Source: Bryoerythrophyllum caledonicum (Eukaryota > Streptophyta > Bryopsida > Pottiales > Pottiaceae). Taken from it: 64,000 bases of DNA. The position numbers and the translations under genes are program-made. Location: positions 1,490,501 through 1,554,500 of the forward strand of contig OZ020521.1 in NCBI GenBank assembly GCA_963971425.1, given 5' to 3'. Shown in pieces: positions 43,285 to 56,300 of this stretch. Position 1 is the stretch's first letter. Each line of letters opens with the position of its first letter. The notes beneath the pieces are model-generated. The model was not told the DNA's origin and did not search any database. It saw nothing but the letters and a program-made list of their open reading frames with translations.

Positions 43285-45189
43285 CACTATAAGAAAACCA
43301 TGTTTTTGGTGTCGTCAAGGCTGTTACGTGTTGTGTTTTCTGTGATGTCACACGTTAGTCGAAAAATTGCTACAGTACCTCGAATTTAATTTGACGTTGC
43401 ATCAAACATGTTCCTGTTAAAGACTAAATGCGTTGATGTCACCGTAGACATCCACGTTTTTGGTGACGTCAAATTAACGTGACCACATCAAACTGTGACA
43501 TCATAGAAAACACGGGATGTCCATGTCAGCCACAGTTGCATTTAATTTTACTGTAGAATGACAGCAGCCCGCTGTCCAAAAGCAAAAACTGATAAAATGG
43601 GCAGCTTTCATCCGTAGTGGATGAAATATGTCGCAAGGAAGGAAGAGCGGAAGGGCAACTTACACAAAAGCAACCTCCACACCATCTACACTTTACTTTT
43701 GAGAGTGTGGGGGAGAGCAAATTGAACTTAGGTGATAGAAGTGGGAGGTGGGGAGCGGCAAAGCTCACTACAACGCTAAGAGGAGGGAGATTAGGAGAAC
43801 AAGAAGGAGTAGAAAGAGGCAACTTGAAGGTGATGGAGCAAAGCAACGGCGGCTATGGCGGCAGCTATGGGGGGAGCCATGGAGCGGTGACGACGGTGCT
43901 AGCTGGGAGCAAGGAAGGCAATCTGCGGCAAATCAAGACGGCAAGGGGAGAGCTCAAAGGGAAGAAGAACGCAAGGGAAGCTTTGGCCATAGCCGGCTAA
44001 CCCCAGCCATAGCTGACCTCAGCCATGGCTAGGAAACCCTAGCCATAGCCAAGTTCAATATTCGCCACCGCGGAGAAGCTGCTGCAATAGCAAGGCCGGT
44101 AAGTCCTCCACTCACTTAGAACTCGTGAAGCACGTCGTGATGACTTTGCATCGAACTGCAGGTACGTTATTCTAACACGAACTTGCGCAGAGCTCGACCT
44201 TGCAATCATCTTCGCGCCGAATTTCTCCTCAAGGCGCAGGTCGCGCCAAGCTGCAAACCACAGCTCTCTCATCTACGCAGCACCAAATTCCAGCTCTATA
44301 GATCCTCTTTAGCGCCGAAGTTGTGACCTAGGCCGTTGCACTCCTCCAACGTAGGCTGAAGAACAATTTTTAGGCACCCTAAACCCTTCCCGAATGCCCA
44401 TGCTCGTTCATCAATTGCCCAAGCAAGCGCCAAATCACACACATTAGGGTTTTGATCATTTTGGATAACTGTGTATGTTCATTTGTTTGAAGTTGCTACT
44501 ACTGAAGAGGTTGATGGCATGTTCATACTCACGTCACGGCTGACAAATGCTTGACGTCTTCACTAACATTGTCACATGTTCATCCCACGTTAAAGAGCAC
44601 ATCACGTAGAATAGCAGTTTTTTAGAAACATGTTTAGAAAAATGTCCAAAAGAACATGCTAGATGTTCAAGTGAACATAATCTCCAGCATGAAAAAGGTC
44701 AATGACAACATATAGGCAGAACGCGCCAACGTCAAGATTGATGTCATGAGCAACATGAGCATGTCAAAACGAACGTCAAAAGTAACAGCCTTGTGTGGAC
44801 AAAAAATGCTCTAAAAGCATGACGTCAGCTGACGTGGATTGTCCACGTCAAAATTCTTCGGGTCCAAGTCAACAATTCTTAAATTCCACGTCACTGCCCA
44901 CTCAAAATGGAGTTGGATAAAAAAAATCCCGCGTGGCGTTGCCCAAAAGAAACATAGCTGATGTGGACATGGGCCCCCCTCCACGTGGAGCCCTTTCCCA
45001 CACATTTCAGGCCACGTTCAGTTGGGTGTCAAGAGGTTGATAACCATGTTACGACAAATTTTTTGACGTTTTTGGCCTGTTCATCTTGATGGATTTTAGG
45101 TGACATCAACATTGACGCAACAGCATGTTACTTTTGACGTTCAGTCATGTTTTTCACCATGTTACAAAAAACACGGGTTTCTTATAGTG
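43285..45189. mobile_element. non-autonomous CACTA (En/Spm-like) DNA transposon, 1905 bp
   Basis: Terminal inverted repeats CACTATAAGAAA at 43285 and its complement ending at 45189; pairing continues with few mismatches for about 25 bp (ACCATGTTTTT against CCCGTGTTTTT). Flanking triplets ACA and ATA are an imperfect 3-bp duplication. Both subterminal regions are crowded with TGACGTC/GACGT/CACGT motifs in both orientations, as expected for transposase-binding repeats. No transposase frame is present. The GC-richer middle (43617-44000) has a 127-codon frame with a GGYGGSYGGSHG run that matches no known family and may be captured host sequence. It is inserted in element J between protease and RT. 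Confidence 0.85.
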
Positions 45190-45375
45190 ATACCCTGAAG
45201 TCCCGAATGATTGATATAAGGGACCTACTCAACAAGCAGGATGATTAAAAGTTGATGGTGGTCTCTCATGAAGAAGACGAAGTCCGTAGTATAAAAGTGG
45301 GGGTCGGATTGACCGAGGAGGAGATGGTGAAGTACAAGTGTGAGCTCGCAAAGACGCTCAAATCATTGGGCTAGC

Positions 45376-47790
45376 GTAATTTAGGAATAAAAAGAGGAAA
45401 TTAGTGGTAAGTTAGAATAATTAGTGGTCAATATGATCGAAAAGTAACGTTTTAGTATTTGAAATTGGAATGATGTCAATTCCAATTGTTTAGTGAAAAA
45501 TGTAGGGTAGAAGTTAGAATTAGTCTTTAGAATGGCAATAAGCTGAAGAAAGTTTATGTTTTTATTGTAAAAGTAGGAAAAAAGAAAAGAAAATAAAATA
45601 GTGATATACTTAGTTAGTGGTGGTTTGAAGTAGTTAGAATTAGAGTTTATAAGTCCACAATGTAAGTGGCAACATGGGACAATTTGAGAAAGAAGTAGTT
45701 AGTAGGGAAAAATAGAAGAATTTTTATTTTATTTTATTTAGTAGAATTAGGAGAAAAAATCAATAGAAAAGAATACAAAACAAAGAAAAGAAATCATAAG
45801 GAAAAAAAAAAAAACAAAATCAGGAAAAATAAAATAAAAATGAGCTATGCTGGAAGGGCATCAACCCTGTCCGGGATATGAACCACATGGCTTAATCGGT
45901 GGATACCAACTGGTGCCACGAGGTGGGTATCAACTGCAAGTGCAAGTGGCTGTGCACATGGAGTTCTGTCGACAAGTCAGTAAGCTGCCTGCAGTCGTAA
46001 GGTGGTATGAAGGCTTTGGACAACGAAGTCAAGCACAAGTTAGTCACGATGGCGAGGCCAGAGTTGGTTGAGATTCTGCAGGATTTGGGCGCAAGCTTCA
46101 GGAGGAGAATTGATGGGTCACATGGCTTTTCAAAATTCGAGGTTGCAGAGCGATCAGATCGGCAATGGTGCAGATTGGTGCGCCAATGCGCGTAAGAAGT
46201 CGTGGACAGCGTCAGGATCCGTGGACGAATGCGCGCAAGGAGACATGCGTGAACGTGGGAGGTGGTGCAGGAAGAGGTTAGGGTTGTTGACGAAGACTGG
46301 CGCGACAGCGAGGGTTTGTGTCGCTGCGGACGTCTTTCCAATTCTCTTTTCGAAAAATCTCTCCAAGGGTTGTGCGCGGAGGCCGCGGATAGATGGTTGG
46401 TTGTAGCGTGAATTGAAAGGATTTGAGTGTAGTGAGTAAGAGCAGGAATAGTTAGTTGAATCCAAAACTTCTCGGGTTGGGGTTCAGATGGTGTTATTTG
46501 TATGTGTGCATGCTGTCCGCGTGTTGTGAGTGGCGAGGAGGTTCTCAAAAGAATTGTGGCGTTTCTGGTGAGGCACGGCCTTGAGGTGCTACTCGCACGG
46601 CAACGAGGTCACAAAAGGCCGATGATGATCAAGTGTGAGCTTGAAGTGTGAGCGTGAGTGTGTGCGATCGGGTACAAGTCGACGAAGAGGTGCATTGTGA
46701 AGAGTTGGCGCGGCGTTCAACAAGACGAGCAGTTGCGACTTGGATGATTTTGTTGTGTTTTATTTTATTTTTTTATTTTTACTTCCGTTAATTGTTCCCT
46801 CAAAGTGTTGCATGCTTGTGCAAGCACATGAAGAGGTGATGGGTATGAGGCTGTCCATACGGGTGCTAGTATGCAACTCATTGGAATCGACAGGGTTGTG
46901 GAGCCTCACCACTTGATAATCTTGTTGTTCATCTTAGTTCTGGTGGTGTTAATTCACCTTGTTATCCTTGCGTTTGTGGAAGAGTCATCCTATTCAGTTA
47001 GCAAAACCAGATGACGAAGAGTATAGGCAGAAATAATTAAGGTTAATCGGGTGTTCATCAACACCCTTTGGATCTGTGATCAGCTGTGGTCCTTGTGCGG
47101 TTATTGGTAGGAAGTGGTTCTAATAGCCAGATCACTAGAGGCGCCACACTTGAATCATCAACCTTGTTAAGCCATATGTTAATGGTCAATTTAAAATTGT
47201 TATTGTGATCTACCTTTTATGTTTTAACCACTTCTACTAGTCACTATTGCAAAGTGGAGCTTGTTGTTATTGTAAAAGTGAAACTTCTTGTTTAGTACCT
47301 TATTAGTCAATTTCAGGATTGGTCGAGTTCCAAGTGTACAAGCCTATAGATTAAATTTTGATATTGAACCCAAAAATTTAAAAAATTAAAAATTAAAAAA
47401 TTAAAATTTAAAATAAAAATTTAAAATTAAATTAAATTAAAATCTTATAAAAATTTAAAATGATAATAATAATTTTAATTTTTATATATATATAATTTGA
47501 AATAATAATTATAACTATCTAAATTTGTTGATTAAATGAAATTAGGGTTAAGGTTGGATTTTTAGAGTTGAAGATTATTTTGGGTTAAAGTTAATTTTTC
47601 TTCTATTTTGAAATGCATTTACTTTTAGGTTAAGTATTAAATACTTAAAGGTCTAAGTTTTGAGTTACTTTTTGGATTAAACCTTTTAATTTTTAGATCA
47701 TAGTTAAGGGTATTTTTTAGGCTAATTTGGAATCTACTTTTGAAATTGAGATTTAGCTTAAATAGTGTAGTAGAATTAGATCAAGGTTAC
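45376..47790. other. unexplained 2.4-kb stretch inside element J
   Basis: Between the protease side and the RT of J. It starts AT-rich, has a GC-richer middle (about 45843-46740; frame 46007-46195 + MKALDNEVKHKLVTMARPEL matches nothing known), then AT-rich sequence. It could be a further old insertion or a spacer of this gypsy family; no terminal repeats were found. Confidence 0.4.
47371..47500. repeat. AT-rich low-complexity tract
   Basis: Runs of AAAATTTAAA/ATTAAATTAA followed by a short TATATATATATA. Confidence 0.85.
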
Positions 47791-48099
47791 TTAGTTTAGG
47801 ATTGAGTTGGACCTGGAACAAACGCAAATTATCAAAATCCAAATTAATCAATCCTTGTGGAGGAATTAGCCTACCAACTAGGGGGCGTTTAATTGCTTCA
47901 CAACAAGTCACTAATAGTCAAGTTTCGGGACATTTTTGCGTGGTCATACAAAGACCTCAAGGGCATTCCCCCGTCGGTGACACGACACCATATTCCCCTT
48001 CGCCCGGGCACCACTCCCATTAGACAAATAGAGCGACGTATGAACCCTAACCTATAGCTCATTGTCAAGGCCGAACGAAGCTACTCCAAGCGGGGTTCA

Positions 48100-50570
48100 T
48101 TAAACCCGTGGAAATATCCGATTGGGTTTCCCCCATGGTTTTGGTTAAAAAGACTATAGGAAACTAAACCACCACACCCAAAAGGATCACTTCCCCTTGC
48201 CATTCATCAACACCATTATAGAGGAAGTAGGCAGTCACGAGCTTTATACATTTATGGATAGTTACTCGGGCTACAATCAAATATCCATTGCTCTCAAGGA
48301 CTACCACAAGATCGCGTTCACTACCCCGTGGGGCACATTCATTTACTTGGTCATGCCTTTTGGGCTTTGTAATGCCCCTTCCGCGTTCCAGAGGGCCATG
48401 ACCTATGCCTTCTCAGACCTCTTACACAAGTCAATGATGGTGTTCATTGATGATTTTAGCACCTAGTCCACGAAGGACAACCACCTCGCATGTGTGAGGC
48501 AAAGCTTCGAGCGGTGTAGGCACACCGATATGGCTCTCAATTCCGAGAAGATCTTCCTCGCCGTAGAGAAGGGAGTCTTGCTAGGATTTGAGGTCTCGAA
48601 GGAGGGGAGAGAGCCGGACCCCAACAAGGTGAAGGTAATCGTGGAGTTAAACCCCCCCACGACCGTCAAGGAGATTTAAAAAATCCTAGGACACATAGGG
48701 TGGTATAGGGAGGTTATCCATGACTATGCCACGAAGTCTATGCCTATCACTAGACTCATCCAAAAGAACGTGAGGTTTGAGTGGATCCCAAATCGCCAAG
48801 AAGCCTTCGAGGTTTTGAAGGAGTTAACCACCTACCCGGTTCTGAGGCCTCCAAATTGGGAGTTGCCCTTCCACATGTTTTGTAATGCCTCGGCGGTGGC
48901 AGTAGGAAGCACTTTGTGCCACTCGGTGGGCCTTAATAGCAAAGATCACCCCATTGCCTTCGCAAGTAGGCAATTAAACCCCGCCGAAATGAACTATACC
49001 ACCGCCGAACGTGAATGTTTGGCGATGGTCGTTTCGGTCTAAAAATTCCGCCATTACTTAATACTCAACCCCGTGGTGTTCTACGTGGACCACATGGCCA
49101 TCAAGAATGTGTTCTACGTGGTGTTCTACGTGGACCACATTGTCAACAAGGCGGATTTGAGTGGCCGTTTAGCGAGGTGGGTCTTACTTTTGGAAGAGTT
49201 TGACAACACGGTTGAATACCGCCCGAGAAGGATGCACCTTCAAGCCGATCACCTCTCCCGTCTCTCCGAGGAAACCAGTATAGTCCCCATTGACGAGGCC
49301 ATGATAGATGAGGACTTATTTAAGGTATCCTCCATCCCCTCATAGTACAACCTAGTGGCCGAATTCCTCACCACACACCTTCTACCGGACTCATTGTCAA
49401 AGAACGAGCGTAAGAAGGTTCGCCTTCATAACCGCCACTTTACCATAGTAAGAGGCAAGTTGTACCGTCGTGGGGTTGACGGCATGCTACGTTGATGTGT
49501 GACGTCCGTGGAAATCCCCACGATCCTCTCAACTTGCCATGACAGCGCGTGTGGTGGGCACTTCTCTGGGACCTTGATGGCCCAGAAGGTCATCCGTGAG
49601 GGCTATTATTGGCCCACATTGTTTCAAGATGCCGACGAGTACACCAAGCGATGCGACGCTTGCCAACGGTATGCGCAAAATGACCTTCGAATGAGCATGC
49701 CCTTGCATGTATCCTTGCCCTTGGTCCCATTCGAGAAATGGGGTATTGACTATGTTGGAGAGGTGCATCCTAGCTCCTCTAGTGGAATGAAGCACATAGT
49801 AGTGGCAACTGAATACCTCACCAAGTGGGCCGAGGCTCGAGCCGTGAAAACCAATGATGCTAATCATACGGCCAAGTTTTTGTTTGAACAAATCATTACC
49901 CGTTTTGGTTGTCCCAAGATCCCCATTAGTGAACGAGATGATCGAAGCCATGACCACCCGGTTCAAGATCAATCACCGTAAAACCACCCCTAATCACCCT
50001 CAAACCAACGGGCACACCGAACGGGTCAACCAAACCTTGGTAAATATCTTGAGAAAAACGGTCACCGATTCCAAAAGGGATTGGGACACAAAACTTTCCG
50101 CCGCATTATGGGCCTACCAAACCACCTTCAAAGTCACCACGCTCGCTACGCCCTTCTCGTTGGTATATGGCATTGAAGCCACATTGCCAATAGAGTTCGA
50201 GATTCCCTCTTTGCAAGTGGCAGCGGCCGAACGCTGGTCCATGGCCACGTCCTTAGCCGATCGTTTAGAACGACTAGAGGAGCTGGATGAGATGCGTCGT
50301 TGGAGCGCCCAGAAGATGAAAGCCATTCAACGTCAAAGGAAAATTGTCTTCCACATACGGAACAAGGTCCGGTCACTAAAACCATGGATGCTAGTCCTCC
50401 TCCAAGACGCGAGGAGATTGGATTTTCTAGGCAAATTTGATGTCTTGTGGTTGGGACCCTATCTCGTGAAGGAGGTCTTCCCCAACAACTCCGTTCAACT
50501 CAAAACCCTTAACGGCGAGGAATTCCCAACAAGAACATCGGGCAACCAATGCAAGGAGTACAAGGTGTGA
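48100..50570 (+). pseudogene. element J reverse transcriptase, RNase H and integrase
   Basis: RT: FMDSYSGYNQISIALKDYHK, FTTPWGTFIYLVMPFGLCNA, MMVFIDDFS. RNase H: HPIAFASRQLNPAEMNYTTA. Integrase: HDSACGGHFSGTLMAQ with YTKRCDACQRY zinc-finger residues, WGIDYVGEV, then NGHTERVNQTLVN. The order RT-RH-IN marks Ty3/gypsy. Fossil with several breaks. Confidence 0.85.
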
Positions 50571-50894
50571 TTTGCTCACAACCTTCACAATTGGGGCCTC
50601 CCAATTCATTTTACGACCTTAGTCCATTTAGTCACGAAGAGGTGGAACTTGACCGTGTGTCCAAGAGCAAGAGTTAGGGTTCTCCACCTCTCCGAGTTGT
50701 CTCGGATGGCCGCCATGTGTGAGTCGCAAAAAAGGCTCACGGTGACGAATGAATCACACAACGTGCACATTGAGGTCAACAAGTAGTAGAAATGGGTTAT
50801 CCAATTAGATTAGCCCATGATTTTTGATCAAAATGGCCAGTTGGCCTTCTTCATCCACTAATTCTTTAATAGGGAGCCACATTATGGCTATTGA

Positions 50895-51155
50895 TAGGGA
50901 TGTTCCGGCGTCCGTCCGTCCGGTAGTGTCCGTCCATCCGGCTGTCTGTCCGATAGAGGCTATTGTCCGTTCGGTAGAGAATATTCTAAAATTTTCTCGC
51001 ATATTCGGGTATATTCGGAAATATTCCTAGTGATTTGAGGCATATTCTTTGGAATATTCCAGGCATCTATCCGGTAAGGGTGTTGTCCGTCCTGTCCGAC
51101 TGTCCGTCCGTCCGCTGTCTTTAGGCCCCTGTCCATCTATGTAGACAATCCTGGC
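50895..51155. repeat. GTCCGTCC-rich unit, copy 2
   Basis: CCGTCCGTCCGGTAGTGTCC and related runs at both ends (50905-50975 and 51075-51125) around an AT-rich middle with ATATTC repeats. It is the reverse complement of the unit at 35777-35935 and likewise abuts a family-2 copia LTR. Confidence 0.55.
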
Positions 51156-51567
51156 TATTGAAGTTAGAAGAAGTAGAGACATAGTTGCACAAGCTACAAT
51201 ACACACAAAAGGTAGTGCAAACAATGATTGGAGTGAGATATTGCCTTCTTTCTAAGGCCTTTACTTATACCACTAGTTTGGCACCTTTCTAGTGCCTTCT
51301 TCAACAACTTCTAAGTAATTTTGTCCCACATGGGTCTCATGGCCGCCCCCTAGGACTTTGCCACCACCCACTTGACTTTCTAACCTTATCTTTGACTTGG
51401 TATAGTCAAAGCAAGTGCGTTGGTCCTCATCCCTTGACAGCCATTCCCATGTACAACATGTGACTCTTGTACCTCTCCCCATTTTCTCCCCTTTTCTTTT
51501 CCCAAAAATCTATCTCGATTAACTATTTACAATATCGTAAAACTATGAGCAACACTAAACTCCAATA
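51156..51567 (-). repeat. solo family-2 copia LTR (412 bp)
   Basis: TATTGAAGTTAGAAGAAGTA...AACACTAAACTCCAATA, no internal region. Flanks CTGGC and ATCGC do not match, so it is old or formed with neighbouring rearrangement. Confidence 0.82.
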
Positions 51568-53396
51568 ATCGCAACCAAGAATTTTATGTGGTTAACCAAA
51601 AAATAAATAGAAAGGAAAAAATAATAAATAAAAGGTTAAATAAAAAAAATACAATAGAAAAGTTAGAAAGAGAAGGGATGGTGAAGAATTTACCTCCTAT
51701 CAATTCAATGACCGCGAAGTAGCCTCAGTGATTTAACCACGATAAAAATAGGAGAAGATGGAAGATTGTTGGTGAGGAGGAAGAAAAAAGAACGAGGCTT
51801 TAAAAGCCCATTAAAAAATAGTCAAAAAGGGTCAAATAGGCTTCGGCAAAATCCCACCAATCACTAATTAAATTAGATATAACCTCATGCAAGGGGAATT
51901 CAAGTTAGATAGAGGTGAGTTTAGAACCCTTGAATTAGTAGAGGGTCTCACTTATTGTTGATCATGCGCACATCATGTGACATGAGGTTAAAATATTAGA
52001 AAAAATATTCCTATGATAGTAGTGACACCTCCTTAGTTATTGCAAGGGTGCCTTACAAGCATTTAGTGGGTTGGTTAATGTTTTTAAAAAGGTGCCATTA
52101 GTAGTGGCAACCAAGATGGCGGCTGGAGCATGCAAAAGATTCATGGGAACGACCTTGGGGAACGCAAGGGGAGCAAGAGGCTCTGGGCGGTTACTCCGCG
52201 AGGGGAGCTCATTTTCGAGAGAGACTGAAGGACGATAGGGAATGTGAGACAGAGAGAGGACTGACCTCGCAAGCGAGAAGCCCCGGCTGGAGTACGGAAT
52301 GTGTTATTTTTGAGTAGCTAGGAGAAAATTTGGAAGGAAGGGAGGATCAACCCCAGTGAGAAGGAGAGAAATTAGGTCAACCGAGGAGGATCAGGAAGAA
52401 CACCCCGAGCACGAGCTGAGCTGATCTGTGAAGGATCAAAAAGAACACCGCGACCACGAGTACGAGGAGGATCAGGTAGAACACCGCGATCACGAGCACG
52501 AGGAGGATCAGACGAACACTAACATTAAGAGCAAGAAGGAGAGAGGGTGAATTGGCGTTGGAGCAGGGAGCCTTTTCTTCCTTCCGAACTTGCTTGTTTA
52601 CTGCCTTGCTGTATGATCATGTTATACTTGCATCTGCGGTAGGAAGAAACCTTAATTTTACTACTTCCAACGATAGCGCGGAAGCGTTGTCAAAATTGAA
52701 TTAGAATTAGAGTTTCAAACCTAAATCAGTTTTAGTAAATACAAGGAGTTAAATTCAACTGACAAGTATGCGTGCCCATATGCATGAGTGAGATCCTTGT
52801 ATGTGAATGTCCATAATGTATGCATGAATCATATGGTACATGACTTAGGTGAATGTATGTATTGAGTATTGCACTGCTGGTCGCATGGATATAAGTCCAG
52901 GTTTAATTTGGATGGATAATTGAACATTGCCATTGTGTTAAGCTCGAAATACTAGTGAGGCTAGAAGAAGAAAACAGGAAAAACGAAGTTGTAATCAAGA
53001 AGATAAGGGGAACATAAGTTCTGGGATCAAGAAAAGGGTTTGTCTGATGTCCACTGCTATCCGGGTCGTATCTTGGTCTAAACCTGGTCCAAAAGGGTCT
53101 AGTCAAGTTCATAAGGCGAAGCTGAACCCATCTAAGCCAAAAATCGTTGAAAACGGAGCCCTCAGACAAAACTTATACATGTTTGAAGTTTGGACATAAA
53201 TTAAGGTTGAATTCAATCATAACAACACCAATTGTTCACTAAAATCCCAAGTAACCAAAACAAAGGTCACTGTGCTTCGTGTGTGGCATGTATGGTTGGT
53301 CTCAATGGTGGTTGTACAAGGGGTTGTATCCCTGGTTTAGGGTCTTCTACAAATTAAGCCACTCACTAAAGGGGGGTTTATTTATCTCACAACGAC

Positions 53397-56300
53397 TTCA
53401 CGTTCACAACCCAAGATGGACCTCATTTCAAATCCATGTGCAAGTGGATCTTGGATTCGGGTGCCACAAAACACATGACACCACATAGAAGGGCATTCAA
53501 CACATACGAGGTATTTCCACCACGGAAGGTTCAATTGGGTGATGATAGTGTCGTGAACGCCATTGGAGTTGGGTCTATTGTGGTGGAAGTGCTTGTTGGA
53601 GGGCATTCAAGGAAGATAACCATCAACTAGGTCCTCCATGTGCCAAAGATGCAAACAAACTTGCTCTCGGTAAGCAAGCTTGTGTCGAGTGGATTGAAGG
53701 TGCAATTCAATGTAAATGGGTGTATTTTGAAAGCATCAAATGGAGTTGTACTTGTTGTGGCACGGCATGGAGCCAACTTGAATCAAGTCACCTTTACAAA
53801 CGTGCACAAGGCGGATGCGGCTAACGTAGCAAAATCATCAACGAACAACGGTGCAATCGAGCTTTGGCATTGTCGACTTGGACATTTGAATGTGAGGAGT
53901 GTGCGCTTTCTTCAAACCATTGTAAGTGGGATGACCTTCAACAAGGATGACTTGTCTATCTCATTTTGTGAAGAGTATGTTGAAGGCAAACAATATAAGA
54001 CCCCATTTCCAAAGGATAAAGGGACACGTGCCACCAAGCCCTTGGAGACTATGCATTCGGATGTGTGCGGTCCCATGAGAACGACGTCTATAGGTGGTGC
54101 AAGGTACTTTGTGACGTTCATCGATGAATTTTCAAGGAAGGTGTGGTTATACACATTAAAGACGAATGGGGAGTGCCTTGAGAAGTTCAAAGAATTCAAG
54201 GCACTTGCGGAGACTCAATCGGAGCACAAGATGAAGGGTTTCGGTCTGACAATGGCGGGGAGTTCATGTCCAAGGCATTCGAAGGATTTTTGAAGAAGCA
54301 CGGCATTGAGCGACAACTATCAACACCATACAAGCCGCTGCAAAATGGAGTGGCGGAGCGTGCAAATCGTACCATTGTGGAGATGGCAAGGAGCATGATT
54401 CATGCTCAACGACTCAAGCTTTCGTTTTAGGCAGAAGCGGTGACCAATGCGGTGTCCATCCGCAATCGATGTCCAACTCGGGCTCTTATCACCATGACAC
54501 CGCAAGAGGCTTGGAGTGGCCACAAGCCATGCATTGCACACATATGCGTGTGTTTGGATGTGTGTGTTTAGACGCATTTATTTGTTGGATATTATGAGGG
54601 AACCAAAGCATATCATCTCATGTGTGTTGAGACAAGGACCATCATTAAGAGTCGTGATGTAGTGTTAGATGAGGATAGCACGTGTGTTGGTCACGGTTTC
54701 GAGATTAGTCCAAGTGGTAGTAGTGATACGCCAACAATGGTTTTCGTGGACGAATCTTCCCAATCCACTCCCTGAAGTATGAGTGAAGATGGTGATTGCA
54801 AGAAGGAGGAGACGGTGGAGTATAGGGAAGAAGATTTAAATGTACCACCTTCACGAACACCATCGCCAAGTGGTGTTGATGAAGAAGGAAGCATCGAAGA
54901 GCCTTGATATCCACGAAGGGAACGGCAACCGCTGGGCGATTGGTGGATGAACCACATCTTGCCACAATATGAAGAAGAGCGCGCTAACGTGGCCGCCCTT
55001 GAGGATCCATTGAACCTTTGTGAAGCCATGCGATCCGAGGATGCGAACAATTCGGATGCGGCCATGCAAGAGGAGTCTGACTCACTTATGACCAATGAGA
55101 CGTGGAAATTGACACCCCTTCCAAAGGGTCGCAAGAGCGTTGGGTGCAAGTGGGTATTTCGTATACAGAAGGATGCCTCGGGAGAAGTTGTCTGCCACAA
55201 AGCAAGATTGGTGGCCAAAGGATTCTTGCAAGTTGCAGGATTGGACTTCCATGAGACCTTTGATCCCGTTGCAAAGTTCAACACCATTCGGTGCATCCTT
55301 GCGCTTCGAGGGGCGCTTGATTCGGAGATCCATCACGGACGTGAAGAACGCATTTTTGAATGGCGAGTTGGAGGAAAACATCTATATAAGCCAACCGCAA
55401 GGCTTTGAGAAGAAGGACTATGAGCATCTTGTGTGCAAACTCAAGAACTCGTTGTACGGTCTCAAGCAATCTCCAAGAGCATGGTACCAACAAATCGACT
55501 CGTTCTTCATTCAAGAAGGCTTTACAAGAGGTGAAGCGGATCACTCCTTGTACATCAAGCAAACAGGTGAGTACTTGTTGATAGTGCTCATCTATGTGGA
55601 TGACTTGATCATCTTGGCTAGCCTTATGGCAAAGTTCACATGGCTCAAGGGCAAACTCGATGTGGACTTTGATATGACGAATCTTGGTGAATTGAAGTAC
55701 TGTCTTTGTGTCAAATTCGTGGAGGACGCCAAGGCACGCACCATCACCATTAGCTTCAGCAAGTATATTGAGGAGGTACTCAAGCGCTTCAACAGGGAGG
55801 AGTATAAGCCCATAGGTACACTACTTGATGTGAGTGCCAAGTTATTGAAACTCTCGGATGATAGCATTCAAGGTAAGATGCAAGCTGTGCCATACAAGAG
55901 TGGAGTTGGGTCGTTGATGTATGCCATGGTGGCCACACCGGCGGACCTTGCATTTACGGTGAGCATCGTGAGCCATTTCATGTCTAGGGCAGGTCCGACA
56001 CATTAGAGTGCGGTGAAGCGCATCATGCGGTACTTGCAAGATACCGAGGACCACAAATTGTAGCTTGGCGGCATGGACATTGCTTTGAGAGGCTATTGCT
56101 ATGCAGGTTGGACTGGAGATGCGAACGAGCGACGTTCAACAACAGGGTATGTGTTCTTTGTTGGAGATGGTGCCATCTCGTGGAATTGCGAGAGACAATC
56201 GACCATTGCCTTGTCTACGACAAAGGCGGAGTACATGGCAACTAGCTAAAGTACGAAGGAGGCTATTTGGCTTTGCAAGCTTTTGGCGGATGTAGGGTTT

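Larger units (their letters stand above)
41355..53391 (+). mobile_element. Element J (Ty3/gypsy), main block: gag end, protease, pol, 3' LTR
   Basis: Plus strand: gag C-terminal region with CDKCGGNHPTLVC (about 41550), protease-like domain 42380-42766 (LVEGGSGLNIMPLSTMEKLG), CACTA insertion 43285-45189, reverse transcriptase about 48100-48680, RNase H about 48740-49045, integrase about 49350-50570, LTR 50718-53391. No chromodomain is seen after integrase, so a non-chromovirus (Tat/Athila-like) gypsy is likelier. An old element with many breaks. Flank ACGAC (53392-53396) against ACAAT (minus strand, 39941-39945) is a plausible decayed target duplication within K. Confidence 0.85.
50718..53391 (+). 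repeat. 3' LTR of element J, carrying a 0.7-kb insertion
   Basis: Begins TGTGAGTCGC and ends TTTATCTCACA; homologous throughout to 37952-39940 in reverse orientation, apart from an insertion between about 50895 and 51570. Without it the LTR is about 1990 bp. Confidence 0.85.

Noticed and set aside
43617-44000. 127-codon frame inside the CACTA element as a real gene
   Set aside because: No domain and low-complexity Gly/Ser/His run; kept only as possible captured sequence.
45892-46548. 218-codon minus-strand frame
   Set aside because: Composition-driven (Ser/Thr/His-rich) with no recognisable motif; likely chance in the GC-richer patch.
51156-51567. Clean target duplication around the solo LTR
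   Set aside because: Flanks CTGGC and ATCGC do not match, so no duplication is claimed.
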